A stretch of DNA of 64,000 nt, taken from NCBI RefSeq assembly GCF_026625745.1, contig NZ_CP113061.1, forward strand, positions 2,753,501 to 2,817,500. The letters are read 5' to 3'. The stretch is from Asticcacaulis sp. SL142. Lineage in GTDB: Bacteria > Pseudomonadota > Alphaproteobacteria > Caulobacterales > Caulobacteraceae. Position numbers and translations under genes: made by a program. Below are positions 1 through 9,076 of this stretch, in pieces. Each line of letters begins with the position of its first letter. The stretch's first letter is position 1. The notes beneath the pieces were generated by a model, which saw nothing but the letters and a program-made list of their open reading frames with translations, did no database searches and was not told where the DNA came from.

Positions 1-2077
1 TGATGACATTCTCCAGCGGTTCAACGGCAATATTGGCGCTGGGCAGGGTGTCCTTATAGCTGCGCTGAACTTCAGTGGTGCGGGCGGTTGTGCCTACACC
101 GCTGAGGCCTATGGCCTTTAACTCAGTCTCTACTTCCCGTACACCGACATTACCTCGTACCGGAATATTGCCAAATTCAGTGTCGAAGTCGAGTTGAACA
201 TAATACGCCGTGTCATCTTCGTGCGCTTCACGGGTATTGGCGCGTGAGTTGGAGTTGGTGTTGTTGACCGTAAAGTTGCCGTAGCTGTTGACGCAATTGC
301 AGTTGAAATTGAACGTCGAACGGATCAGGTCCAGATTAGGGATCAGGAAGTTGACCCCGGCCTGGCTTGCGGATTGGGAGAACTTACCAAGATCGGCATT
401 AATGGCGGCGATCAGACCGGCGGATGTTGTCGCGGAAGCATTTTCATCGCGGCTGTTAGCGTTGGTGGTGACCCGACCGAACTCCGTTGAGAAAAAGTCA
501 AAAGTCTTTTTCGATGCGCCAAACTTAAGGGCGAGAATGTCATTGATTTCCCACTTCAGATCAACCCTGGCCGTGGCAAACTCGTTTTCGATCTTTTGGG
601 GACGCAGTCGGATTAGAGACTGGTCGCCCAAAGTATTGCTGCCGGAATAGGTCCAATAGCAGGCCTGATTAGTGTTACAATTTGTAGTGCTGGTACCGTA
701 GTTGAATACGGGGTTGCGGCTGTCGGTGTAGTCGTAGGAATAGCCGTCAACATCATAGGATTCAAAGGTGAAGGTGGTCTGTTCAGGGTTGTCGGTCAGG
801 GACTGAGACTTACCGATCAGGAAGGTCGCCTTCAAGCGCTCATTTATGGTCTGTTCCCATGTCAGGTTCAATTGTTTGAAGGTGGTTGAGAGCTCGTCAT
901 AACGCTGCTCGGCGCGGACATCGACATTATCAAAGGTACCAGCAATCAAGGTACCCTCATCATCAATGGTGTAATCGCGCACGACCGTACGCGGCAGACC
1001 TTGTCCCGTGCGACTGAACGAGATCGCTTCGATTTCATATTCCTGACGATCCGCACCAAACTTTGCGTACATGCCGTCAACCGTAATCAGGGTGTCGGGG
1101 TTGGGGCGCATCTGGAAGGCACCGGTGACACCGAGGCGCTTTTGGTCGATGCTAAAGCGGTTGTAACGTGGAATACGCGGATAGAGCGCGTTGGAAATTT
1201 CGAGCGCGGTCGGGTTGGTAATGGTGCCGGTCGCGGGAATGGCGGTTACGGTTGTCGCCGTCCCAAGTTGATAACCGGCAAAGCGTCCGGATGTCGACGG
1301 GCTGAACGCATTAGCCCAGCGGGTGGTGTTGGGACCTTCCTCCTGAACCGTGCGCTCAGAATAGGCAACCGACAACAAAGCGCCCAGCTTACCATCCGCC
1401 CAGCGGTTGGAAATCAGGAATGTGCCACGCGGCGCGGTGTCTTCGGACAGGTCATTATATCCGATCTGACCGCCTACGGCCATGGTGAAGCCTTTGTAGT
1501 CAAAGGGGCGGGCGGTTTGTAGGTCAACCGTGGCTCCCAGTGAGCCTTCTTCAACGTCGGCCGTCATGGACTTACGCACGGTCAGACTGTTGAACAGTTC
1601 CGAGGCGAAGACGTTGAAGTCAAAGCCGCGGCCGCGGTTTGCCCCACCGGACGCATCCTTACCGCCAGCCGTTGCCTGGGCTTCGAGGCCGTTGACCCTC
1701 ACGCGGGTAAAGTCCGGGCCTAACCCGCGAACAACGATGGAGCGACCTTCGCCGCCGTCACGGTCAATAGCAATGCCTGGCACCCGCTGCAGGGATTCAG
1801 CCAGATTGTTATCCGGGAAATCGGCGATGTCGTCGGCCTTAATCACATCGACAATCGCGTTTTCTTTTTTCTTGGCGTTGATAGAGGTTTGCAGTGAGCC
1901 GCGAAAGCCGGTGACGACGACGGTTTCGACATCCTCTTCGGCTGGCGGTGCCGGGTCTTGCGCAAAGGCAGTGGTACTGACTGCCGCCGCCATCAGGACA
2001 GCAAGCGAAGCACCAAAGCGCATCCCGGACCGATAAGTATTAGACGCACCTGTAGCGTGCTTGATTTTGGCAGGCAT
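1..2077 (-). CDS. TonB-dependent receptor, 3' end beyond window
   Basis: This is an outer-membrane TonB-dependent receptor, most likely importing pectic oligosaccharides into the periplasm. The frame is open from an ATG at 2077 to the left window edge, giving 692 visible residues without a stop. The N-terminus has a signal peptide ending near AVSTTAFAQ, then a TonB-box-like stretch (VETVVVTGFRGSL) and a plug domain with NLAESLQRVPGIAIDRDGGE and a conserved VVRGLGPDF segment. The layout matches the large carbohydrate-type receptors common in Caulobacterales and Xanthomonads. A GGGGAG ribosome-binding site lies 7 bases before the ATG. Two LacI-type operators sit 108-152 bases upstream, the same motif found at the pectin transporter operon, which supports a pectin role. 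The substrate itself is inferred from context. The C-terminal barrel is not visible. Confidence 0.9.
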   Translation of the reverse strand, partial: MPAKIKHATGASNTYRSGMRFGASLAVLMAAAVSTTAFAQDPAPPAEEDVETVVVTGFRGSLQTSINAKKKENAIVDVIKADDIADFPDNNLAESLQRVPGIAIDRDGGEGRSIVVRGLGPDFTRVRVNGLEAQATAGGKDASGGANRGRGFDFNVFASELFNSLTVRKSMTADVEEGSLGATVDLQTARPFDYKGFTMAVGGQIGYNDLSEDTAPRGTFLISNRWADGKLGALLSVAYSERTVQEEGPNTTRWANAFSPSTSGRFAGYQLGTATTVTAIPATGTITNPTALEISNALYPRIPRYNRFSIDQKRLGVTGAFQMRPNPDTLITVDGMYAKFGADRQEYEIEAISFSRTGQGLPRTVVRDYTIDDEGTLIAGTFDNVDVRAEQRYDELSTTFKQLNLTWEQTINERLKATFLIGKSQSLTDNPEQTTFTFESYDVDGYSYDYTDSRNPVFNYGTSTTNCNTNQACYWTYSGSNTLGDQSLIRLRPQKIENEFATARVDLKWEINDILALKFGASKKTFDFFSTEFGRVTTNANSRDENASATTSAGLIAAINADLGKFSQSASQAGVNFLIPNLDLIRSTFNFNCNCVNSYGNFTVNNTNSNSRANTREAHEDDTAYYVQLDFDTEFGNIPVRGNVGVREVETELKAIGLSGVGTTARTTEVQRSYKDTLPSANIAVEPLENVI

Positions 2078-2184
2078 AGATCAACTCCCCGTTTTTGCCA
2101 TTGATCACACCCCTCACGATGAGGTGGCTGATCAGTCATTGTTTTAAGAACTCCAGAGTAGAGCGCTCGTTTTGGCTAAAAATT

Positions 2185-2198
2185 TGACACCGGTGTCA
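2185..2198. promoter_or_regulatory. Perfect LacI-type operator upstream of TonB receptor
   Basis: TGACACCGGTGTCA is a perfect 14-bp palindrome with the central CG typical of LacI-family operators. It lies 108 bases upstream of the receptor start, in the 300-base gap 2078-2377 that otherwise holds only a second operator copy. It is the best match in the window to the repeated pectin-locus motif. Binding by the LacI protein at 14405-15511 is inferred. Confidence 0.75.
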
Positions 2199-2215
2199 TG
2201 GCGTGTATTTGGTTA

Positions 2216-2229
2216 TGACACCGGTAGCA
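2216..2229. promoter_or_regulatory. Second LacI-type operator upstream of TonB receptor
   Basis: TGACACCGGTAGCA matches the consensus at 12 of 14 positions. Its centre is 31 bp from the centre of the perfect copy, close to three helical turns, so two repressor dimers could bind the same DNA face. Confidence 0.6.
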
Positions 2230-2377
2230 TATGGTACACATAGATGCTTAAATAAAACAAGTATCGAAATGACGTTATTGTCAAAAGTGATAAATCTGCC
2301 ATATTATCGGATGGCAGACGCTACGAAACCGGCAATTTAAGCCGCTTTTGCTGTCAAATTCATCTTATTGGCGTATG

Positions 2378-3223
2378 TCAGGCCAGTTCAGCGCCGTCTG
2401 ATTCCAGGCGATAGGTTTGCAATTTTAACTCGGTGGGCGATAGATTTGGGCTATCGAAGCGAACCGTGGCGGCCTGACCGATCAGGATATCATGAATACC
2501 TGTGGTCGCCCCCGATGAGATCAACTGGCCTTTGCGCAGCGGTTTTTGACGGCGTGCCAGATGACCGGCCAGCCAGCCGATGGCCTTGAGCGGGCCACCG
2601 GGCATGGTGAACAGGCCGCCCTGGCCCACCACATGGCCGTCGATTTCCGTGATGGCGCGGAAGGCCTTGACGGCGTTTTCATCCAGATCGTCGATCGTGG
2701 ATGTCTCATCAAAGGCCATCAGTTGCGGCCCCAAAATCAGCCCGAAATTATTGCCGAAATCCGAGGCCACGACGGTGGGGCCGAGCTTATTTATGGTTGG
2801 CAATGGCGATCCCGCCATCTCGATGCCGGCGAACATGGCGTCGATCAGATCAAGCGCTTCGGCCTCAGTGTAAGCGGTTTTCGCGACCGGGGCGTCCTTG
2901 CCGATACGGAAGACATATTCAGCCTCAACGGCGGCAAAGCCATGCTCAAACACCGGCACATGAACAGGTTCGCCGTGATAGACCTTAAGCATCGGCTGAA
3001 AAATCGGCCCGGCCAGACGTTCGGTGCCATGTTCGGCCTGACGCTCCGGCGCCAGTCGCCCGATTTTCCAGCCGATGACCGGCTTATCCCACAGGGCGAT
3101 GGCCTGATCCTGAATGAAGTAGGACTCATCCAAAACCGACGGGATCGTGCCCGGATAATCCGTCAAGGCTGCCGCCGAACGACGGGCGGTGACGAAGTTT
3201 TTGGCAATATCTTTTAACGGCAT
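2378..3223 (-). CDS. MhpD/FAH-type 2-keto-4-pentenoate hydratase-like protein
   Basis: This 281-residue protein belongs to the 2-keto-4-pentenoate hydratase/2-oxohepta-diene hydratase group of the fumarylacetoacetase fold. Visible family features are GWKIG near residue 50, an acidic metal-site segment (VEAEYVFRIG near residue 100), GIEMAGS, and the C-terminal SSGATTGIHDI where family members usually have a turn of the type SGxxTG. Members hydrate or decarboxylate unsaturated 2-keto acids. It is the last gene of the ABC transporter/GH28/GH105 operon, and its start overlaps the GH105 stop by one base. A role on an unsaturated keto-uronate intermediate is an inference. No known step of the classical pectin pathway requires it. 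The family call is firm, the substrate unknown. Confidence 0.8.
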   Translation of the reverse strand: MPLKDIAKNFVTARRSAAALTDYPGTIPSVLDESYFIQDQAIALWDKPVIGWKIGRLAPERQAEHGTERLAGPIFQPMLKVYHGEPVHVPVFEHGFAAVEAEYVFRIGKDAPVAKTAYTEAEALDLIDAMFAGIEMAGSPLPTINKLGPTVVASDFGNNFGLILGPQLMAFDETSTIDDLDENAVKAFRAITEIDGHVVGQGGLFTMPGGPLKAIGWLAGHLARRQKPLRKGQLISSGATTGIHDILIGQAATVRFDSPNLSPTELKLQTYRLESDGAELA

Positions 3224-4398
3224 CAGGCTTTTCCTTCATTCAGGCCTTCACTCAGGCTCCACATCAACGCCCCGACCCCTTTGGGGTCATTGGGGGTGAT
3301 TTTTTCAGACATATAATACGCAAACGTGCCGTCGCGATAGGGTACATTGCCAAGGCCCGCGACCCCGCAAATGCCGTTCAGCGCCGTGGGCGTCAGGAAC
3401 CGGTCAATAGCGGCCTGAAGACTGTCGCGGCCGGCCTTACGCTCCGCCTCCCCCGCAATCCCAAGGCGGGCCGCCTTCATCAGGCCGTATGAAATCATGA
3501 GCGAGGCCGAGGCTTCTTCGTAATTGCCGTCGCGGTCGCCCTGATCGACCACCTGATACCACAAGCCATTATCAGAGCGGAATTTCAACAGCGCATTTAA
3601 GGTATCGCGCGTGATGCGGGCCAGTTCGGCCCTGCCAGCCTCATCCAGACCTGTGGAATGTTCATAGGATTCGACCAGAGCCCCGATCCACCAGCCCATA
3701 GCGCGGCCCCAGACATTGGGCGACAGGCCGGTGTCCGGGTTCGACCAGCGCTCCTGACGGCTTTCGTCCCAGCCGTGGAAATAAAGGCCATTGTCCTTTT
3801 TCAGCAGGCGATCAACAGTGGAAAACTGCTGCACGCTGTCGGCAAACAGGGCGTCATTGCCGGTGATACGGGCATAGGCAACCTGAAACGGCTGAGCCAT
3901 GAACATGCCGTCGAGCCAGACCTGATGCGGGTAAATCTGCTTGTGCCAGTAATTGCCGGATTTCGTGCGCGGATGGTCTTTTAGCTGCGCGAACTGGATA
4001 TCCATCGCCTTACGGAAACGATCCTCACCGGTGATCTCATAAAGCGGAAACAGGATCTTACCGCCATTAATATGGTCGATATTATATTCTGTGGGCAGGA
4101 AGGTCGGCATGGAACCATCGGGCAGGACGCGGGTTTCCATTTCTTTCAGGATATAGTCCAGAAAGGCTTCATCCTTGGTGGTTTGATAAAGGTCAAGCGC
4201 GCCTTTCCAGACGATGCCGTCTTCGTAGTTCCAGTACGGACGGTACGGTTCCCAGCTTTTGAAATAGTTTCCGATAAATACCGGCACCTGCGCGCCAAAC
4301 TTCGACAGGGTGCGGATAGTCGCGTTGCTCACCGTAAACGTCCGGCGCATGGGCGCATCAATGACATCGACGGGGATATTGTGGGATAGGTTCATCAT
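3223..4398 (-). CDS. GH105 unsaturated rhamnogalacturonyl hydrolase
   Basis: A 391-residue glycoside hydrolase of family 105 (YteR/YesR type), which removes the unsaturated 4,5-uronyl residue left by pectate or rhamnogalacturonan lyases through enol-ether hydration. The (alpha/alpha)6-barrel landmarks are visible: HQVWLDGMFMAQP carries the catalytic Asp, WSNPDTGLSPNVWGRAMGWW is the signature region, and EASASLMISYGL lies near residue 290. There is no signal peptide, so it acts in the cytoplasm on imported oligomers. The start overlaps the GH28 stop in an ATGA arrangement, which indicates translational coupling. Its product is expected to feed KduI and/or the DhuI-like isomerase encoded elsewhere in the locus. 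Confidence 0.9.
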   Translation of the reverse strand: MMNLSHNIPVDVIDAPMRRTFTVSNATIRTLSKFGAQVPVFIGNYFKSWEPYRPYWNYEDGIVWKGALDLYQTTKDEAFLDYILKEMETRVLPDGSMPTFLPTEYNIDHINGGKILFPLYEITGEDRFRKAMDIQFAQLKDHPRTKSGNYWHKQIYPHQVWLDGMFMAQPFQVAYARITGNDALFADSVQQFSTVDRLLKKDNGLYFHGWDESRQERWSNPDTGLSPNVWGRAMGWWIGALVESYEHSTGLDEAGRAELARITRDTLNALLKFRSDNGLWYQVVDQGDRDGNYEEASASLMISYGLMKAARLGIAGEAERKAGRDSLQAAIDRFLTPTALNGICGVAGLGNVPYRDGTFAYYMSEKITPNDPKGVGALMWSLSEGLNEGKA

Positions 4399-5954
4399 AA
4401 GACATTTTCCAATTCGATTTCCGACCCAAGATATCCCTTAAGGTCGAGGTGCTCCAGGCGGACATTACGGGCATTACAGATGTAAAGTCCCTTGCGGGCG
4501 ACGGCGGGGATAGAGGCGGCCATGTCGGGAAAACCGGCGTCGGCGGTCTCTGAAAAGCTAACCCTGAAATCATCGATACGGATGCCGTCGATCGGTTGTT
4601 CCGGCAGGCCGAGCAGATAGGCGGCGGCATGGCGCGTCTGGTCACAATATATCCGTGTCAGGGTGATATTGCCGATAGAGGGCGTGCGCTCATCAACCGG
4701 AAACGGATTTCGGTTACCGACATAGTCGGTCTTGCCGTCCGGATCGCACCAGTAAAAGCTGTTGATCACAAAGGCTGTGCCGACATTTTTCATGCGGATA
4801 TTATCAAAACGGATGTGGCTTGCCACCGCATCCTTACCGCGCCCGCGCCGGGTCTTGATACGCAGGCCGCGATCCGTGCCGGTAAACAGGCAATCGCGCA
4901 CGGTGACATCATAAATGCCGGAAGCCATCTCAGATCCGACCACGACGGCGCCATGACCATCCTGCATCCAGCAGTTGGAAATCATCACCCGCCGCGTCGG
5001 TCGCAAAACTTTGCGGGCCATACTGATCTTGCCCGATTTGAGGGCGATGCAATCATCGCCGACCGTAAAATGCACACCACAGATTTTAACATCGGTGCAG
5101 CTTTCCGGGTTGAGACCATCGGTATTGGGGCTGTCGGACGGAGCCTTGATCTTAAGGTTGGTGAAGGTCAGCCAACGGCTGTTCAGCGGGTGGATCGTCC
5201 ATGACGGGCTGTTGGCGACCGTGAGGCCCTCAAGGGTGATTTTCTCACTGTCGATGATCGAGATCAGCCGCGGTCGCCAGGCAGCGTGATCGCCGTCGCC
5301 AAAGGGTGCCTTGGGCCGCGACCACCAAGTGTCGAACCCGGCACGGCCATCGATTTCGCCTTCGCCGTAGATCATGACATTGCGGGCCGCAATGATGTTA
5401 ATCAGGCCCGCGTGGCAATTCAGCGCCTCACCTTCCCATGAGCCCAGCCAGGCCTTTTCGTTGCCGTCATCATCATAAAGCGTGCCGGGCAGGATGGGCC
5501 AGTTCGCGATATCGCGCCGGCCCAGAAGGCGCGCGTCTTTGGCGATCTCAAACGCCATGTCGCTTTTGAGAAATAGCGGCCCGCTGACATAATCACCGCC
5601 CGTCAGACGCACCCGGCCATCGCACGGGCAGGCGGAAATCGCGGCTTGCAAGGCGGCGGTATCATCGGTGATGCCATCGCCTCTGGCCCCGAAGGTGCTG
5701 GGATCAAGCACGGCCTTGCACCGGACGGTTCGGGCGACCAGCTCTTCGTCGTCCAAGGTCACCGTATAGAGCGTATCGGGCTTTAAGCCGGTCAGGGTAA
5801 AGACATTCAGATCGGTGGTGAGTGCGGGTGCGCCGTCGACCCAAACTTTGCGCGCCGTGTCCGTCCGGTAGATGCTGCCGTCGCTGATTTCAAAGGTAAG
5901 TGCCGTCGGCAGATCGGCGATCAGGTTCAGGCGTGGCGAGTCTGGGTTCGGCAT
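4395..5954 (-). CDS. GH28 polygalacturonase, no signal peptide
   Basis: A 519-residue family 28 glycoside hydrolase that hydrolyses alpha-1,4-galacturonosyl links. All four family signatures are present: NTDG, GDDCIALKSG, GHGAVVVGSE and RIKTRRGRG, including the catalytic Asp residues and the His. An N-terminal fibronectin-III-like domain (residues about 10-90) precedes the right-handed beta-helix, as in exo-polygalacturonases. I chose the ATG at 5954 because it follows the binding-protein stop by 4 bases and begins a plausible N-terminus. A longer frame to 6011 would overlap the upstream gene. With this start there is no signal peptide, implying cytoplasmic exo-cleavage of imported oligogalacturonides. 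Confidence 0.88.
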   Translation of the reverse strand: MPNPDSPRLNLIADLPTALTFEISDGSIYRTDTARKVWVDGAPALTTDLNVFTLTGLKPDTLYTVTLDDEELVARTVRCKAVLDPSTFGARGDGITDDTAALQAAISACPCDGRVRLTGGDYVSGPLFLKSDMAFEIAKDARLLGRRDIANWPILPGTLYDDDGNEKAWLGSWEGEALNCHAGLINIIAARNVMIYGEGEIDGRAGFDTWWSRPKAPFGDGDHAAWRPRLISIIDSEKITLEGLTVANSPSWTIHPLNSRWLTFTNLKIKAPSDSPNTDGLNPESCTDVKICGVHFTVGDDCIALKSGKISMARKVLRPTRRVMISNCWMQDGHGAVVVGSEMASGIYDVTVRDCLFTGTDRGLRIKTRRGRGKDAVASHIRFDNIRMKNVGTAFVINSFYWCDPDGKTDYVGNRNPFPVDERTPSIGNITLTRIYCDQTRHAAAYLLGLPEQPIDGIRIDDFRVSFSETADAGFPDMAASIPAVARKGLYICNARNVRLEHLDLKGYLGSEIELENVL

Positions 5955-5958
5955 GACC

Positions 5959-7299
5959 TTAGCGGATGATCCGGTGCAGGATGGCGTTGATGTCATCATA
6001 AAGCGCATCACCGGCCTGCTTTAAGGTGATCTTGCCGTAGCCAAAGGCTTCTAAGATATCCTGAAAACCGTCGCGGACGCGCGGGTGCTCGAAGTAGGGG
6101 CTTTCCAGCACATTGATGGGCAGGCGGGCCAGCATGTCTTCGCTATCCTGCTGGAGTTTGCCAATCAGGCCGTCGTCGCGCAGGATTTTTTGCGCGGTCT
6201 TGGAGACCGGTACGCCGCGCTTGGTCTCCATCGCCCGCACCCCGTCAGGGTCATTGAGCAGGAAGTTGATCAGCATGGCCGATTCGCGCGGATGCGGGGA
6301 TTTGGCATTAACCGCAAACATCATCGATGGCCGGTACAGCAATCCGGCGTCGGTCGCCCCCGGCCGTATCGGATAGGGGGCCAGCACGACTTCCTGCGGT
6401 CGCCCGTCAATACTGGCTAAGGTGTCGGTATATTTCTCAATGGCGCTGTTCCATTGATAAGTGCCAGCAAACTCACCATTGATCCACGGCCGCATTTCCT
6501 GCTGTGGTAGATAGCCGTAAGACGCCCGCACCTGCGCGCTGGGCCAGACATGATCGCGGATCATTTTGGCATAAAACCCGGCATATTCGTGCATGTCGGC
6601 GCGGGTGCAGTTGAGCGACTTGGTCTCAGAATTTACCAGCGCCTTACCGGTCTTTTGCACGATATATGACCGCGCCAGCGTGATGAAATCCTGAAACAGG
6701 CCGTCAAGCGGATAATAGGCGTCACCCAGCTTGGCCTTGAACTGCGGCCCGCGCGAGAAGAGCGATTCCCATGTGTCAGGCAGGCTTAGGCCCGCCTTAT
6801 CATAGGTGGTTTTGTTGAGGTACATCAGCCGTGCCGCATTGGAAATGGCCAACGCATTAAGCTTACCCGCCGTTGTACCCATCGACAGGGTGCGGGCATC
6901 AAACTGGCTGAAATCGATCTCATTCTTATACTGATTAAGGTCGGTAAAGCCTTCGCCATCACGCGAAAACAGGGTCTGCCAGTACCAGTTGATTTGCATA
7001 ACATCCGGCGCGGTTTCGCCGGCGATCTGGGTTGTCAGGCGCTCCAGATGGCCGGTGAAGCCGGTATATTCGCCGCGCACGCGAATATGAGGGTGGCGTT
7101 TTTCAAACAGTTGCAGGGCATTGAGCGTGGCTTTGTGGGCGGATGTGCCGCCCCACCAGCTCATGCGCAGGGTGATAGCCCCCCCGTTTGACGATGAGGT
7201 TTGGGTCTTTGAGCAGGCGGTCAGGCCGGTGAATGCGGCCGCCCCCAGCAGAAGGTTGCGGCGATGCAGACGGGCAGCGATTAGGGTCAAATCTGACAT
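5959..7299 (-). CDS. ABC sugar transporter lipoprotein binding protein
   Basis: A 446-residue extracellular solute-binding protein of the family 1/CUT1 type. It has an N-terminal lipobox (LTAC, with Cys29 as the lipidation site) preceded by a twin-arginine-like RRNLLLG stretch, so export may be by Tat or Sec. WWGGTSAHKATL and the later GVPVSKTAQ segment are typical of sugar-binding proteins. It is placed between the permease genes and the GH28 gene in one operon, with 3-4 base spacings. It probably captures galacturonides or rhamnogalacturonides in the periplasm. Confidence 0.9.
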   Translation of the reverse strand: MSDLTLIAARLHRRNLLLGAAAFTGLTACSKTQTSSSNGGAITLRMSWWGGTSAHKATLNALQLFEKRHPHIRVRGEYTGFTGHLERLTTQIAGETAPDVMQINWYWQTLFSRDGEGFTDLNQYKNEIDFSQFDARTLSMGTTAGKLNALAISNAARLMYLNKTTYDKAGLSLPDTWESLFSRGPQFKAKLGDAYYPLDGLFQDFITLARSYIVQKTGKALVNSETKSLNCTRADMHEYAGFYAKMIRDHVWPSAQVRASYGYLPQQEMRPWINGEFAGTYQWNSAIEKYTDTLASIDGRPQEVVLAPYPIRPGATDAGLLYRPSMMFAVNAKSPHPRESAMLINFLLNDPDGVRAMETKRGVPVSKTAQKILRDDGLIGKLQQDSEDMLARLPINVLESPYFEHPRVRDGFQDILEAFGYGKITLKQAGDALYDDINAILHRIIR

Positions 7300-7302
7300 A
7301 GT

Positions 7303-8178
7303 CTACCCCTTCACCGCGCCGGAGGTGATGCCTTCGACAAAGTATCTTTGGGCCACAAAAAACAGGATCAGGGACGGTGCCAAAGCGATGGTCGACATGG
7401 CTAGAATCTCATTCCATGAGGTCGCTTCGGTCACGTCGATCGACATTTTGAGCGCCAGCGCCACCGGATATTTCTCAACCGAAGACAGATAGATCAGGGG
7501 CTGCAGGAAGTCGTTCATTGACCACATGAACTGGAACAGGGCGACCGAAATAATGGCAGGCAGTATGACGGGGGCCACCACCAGAGTCAGTACTTGAAAG
7601 GAATTGCAGCCATCCATGACCGCGGCCTCTTCCATTTCCATGGGCAGTGAGCGCATGAACTGAATGATCATGAACACGAAGAAGCCTTCGACCGCAAAGG
7701 CTTGCGGGGCGATAAGCGGCAGATAGGTGTCGAGCCAGCCAAATTCGCGGAACATCAGATATTGCGGGATCAGCAAAACGGATTTCGGCAACAGAACCGT
7801 CGCCATCAGCAGTGCAAACAATAACTTACGGCCCGGAATGGCAAAACGGGCAAAGCCGTAGGCGACGATAACGGACGAAATAACCGTCACGATCACCTTG
7901 GGCACGACGATCTTCATGGTGTTGATCAGGTAGGTCGCAAAGGTATATTCGGTCGAGGTTTCCCAGCCTTTTTTGAAGCCATCGAGTGTCGGCTCTTTCG
8001 GGATGAAACCGATAGAGGAGAAGATTTCCTGATTGTTCTTAAACGATCCACCGATCATCCAGAACAGCGGATAGAGCATCATGAAGCCGATAATGATCAG
8101 TATGCCGTAGCGCAGGAAGGCATTGATGACCGGTAGGTGTTTACGCCATCCGGCGTCAGCGGGTGCGGACACGCTCAT
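7303..8178 (-). CDS. ABC sugar transporter permease, MalG type
   Basis: A 291-residue inner-membrane permease of the CUT1 MalG/UgpE type with six predicted hydrophobic helices. The EAA loop that contacts the ATPase is present as EEAAVMDGCNSFQVLTLVV. I start it at the ATG at 8178, which overlaps the stop of the preceding permease gene (ATGA). A longer frame reaching 8274 lies within that gene and has no permease homology in its extra residues. Confidence 0.92.
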   Translation of the reverse strand: MSVSAPADAGWRKHLPVINAFLRYGILIIIGFMMLYPLFWMIGGSFKNNQEIFSSIGFIPKEPTLDGFKKGWETSTEYTFATYLINTMKIVVPKVIVTVISSVIVAYGFARFAIPGRKLLFALLMATVLLPKSVLLIPQYLMFREFGWLDTYLPLIAPQAFAVEGFFVFMIIQFMRSLPMEMEEAAVMDGCNSFQVLTLVVAPVILPAIISVALFQFMWSMNDFLQPLIYLSSVEKYPVALALKMSIDVTEATSWNEILAMSTIALAPSLILFFVAQRYFVEGITSGAVKG

Positions 8179-9068
8179 TTCTGGTCTCCCCGATCTTGAG
8201 CATAAAAGACCCAGTGTTTCTGGGACCAGAAAGCGATGGCGGTAAAGACGGCGATGATGACAAACAGCACCCACGACAGGGCCGAGGAATAGCCGAGGTT
8301 GAAGTATTTGAACCCTTCCTCATAGATCATCAGCGGCAGCAGGTAGCTGGATTTGAGCGGGCCGCCGCCGGTGATGATATAGGGGCCGTTAAATTCCTGA
8401 AAGGCCTGCACGATCTGCATGATAAAGTTGAAGAACAGCACCGGCGTCAGCAGCGGTAAGGTGATCATCCAGAACTGGCGCATCCGTGACGCGCCGTCCA
8501 AATCAGCGGCTTCATAGAGGTCTTCGGGGATAGCCTTGAGGCCCGCCAGAAACACCACCATGGCCGAGCCGAACTGCCACAGGCGCAGCAGGATGATTGA
8601 AAACATGGCAGTATTGGGCTCGCCCAACCAGTTGACGCCGGTAATGCCGATCATCTCTAACGCTTGATTGATCAGGCCGTCACCGGCGAACACAAAGCGC
8701 CAGACGATGGCGATGGCGACCGAGCCACCAAGGATTGACGGCAGGTAATAGGCGGTACGGAAAAACCCAATGGCACGCAGTTTGAAATTCAGAACGACGG
8801 CAATAAACAGCGCAAAGGCCAGCTTTAGCGGCACGGTGAGGAACACATAGAAAAACGTGACACCGAGCGATTTCTGGAACGTCGCGTCGCGACCCATTTC
8901 GGTATAGTTCTGCAGGCCGGTGAAATTGGCGCTGCCCAACTGATCCTGCAATTGGGCATCAGTCAGGCTGAGCACGAATGAGGCTATGAACGGAAAGGCC
9001 GTAAACAGCAAAAAGCCGATGACGAACGGAGCTACATAGAGCGAGCCAATTTTTTTGTCATTGAACAT
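8175..9068 (-). CDS. ABC sugar transporter permease, MalF type
   Basis: A 297-residue inner-membrane permease of the MalF/UgpA type, partner of the MalG-type protein encoded next. It shows several hydrophobic segments (for example FVIGFLLFTAFPFIASFVLS near the N-terminus) and an EAA-type loop, EAADLDGASRMRQFWMITL. It starts 8 bases after the ATPase gene stop, within one operon. Confidence 0.92.
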   Translation of the reverse strand: MFNDKKIGSLYVAPFVIGFLLFTAFPFIASFVLSLTDAQLQDQLGSANFTGLQNYTEMGRDATFQKSLGVTFFYVFLTVPLKLAFALFIAVVLNFKLRAIGFFRTAYYLPSILGGSVAIAIVWRFVFAGDGLINQALEMIGITGVNWLGEPNTAMFSIILLRLWQFGSAMVVFLAGLKAIPEDLYEAADLDGASRMRQFWMITLPLLTPVLFFNFIMQIVQAFQEFNGPYIITGGGPLKSSYLLPLMIYEEGFKYFNLGYSSALSWVLFVIIAVFTAIAFWSQKHWVFYAQDRGDQK

Positions 9069-9076
9069 GGCGGCCT

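Noticed and set aside
1001-2036. Two long plus-strand open frames
   Set aside because: They lie antisense to the TonB-dependent receptor, whose minus frame has clear plug-domain motifs. They have no ribosome-binding site or family features.
2546-3217. A 223-residue plus-strand frame opposite the hydratase
   Set aside because: It is a shadow of the GC-rich hydratase gene; the hydratase frame carries the conserved motifs and fits the operon spacing.
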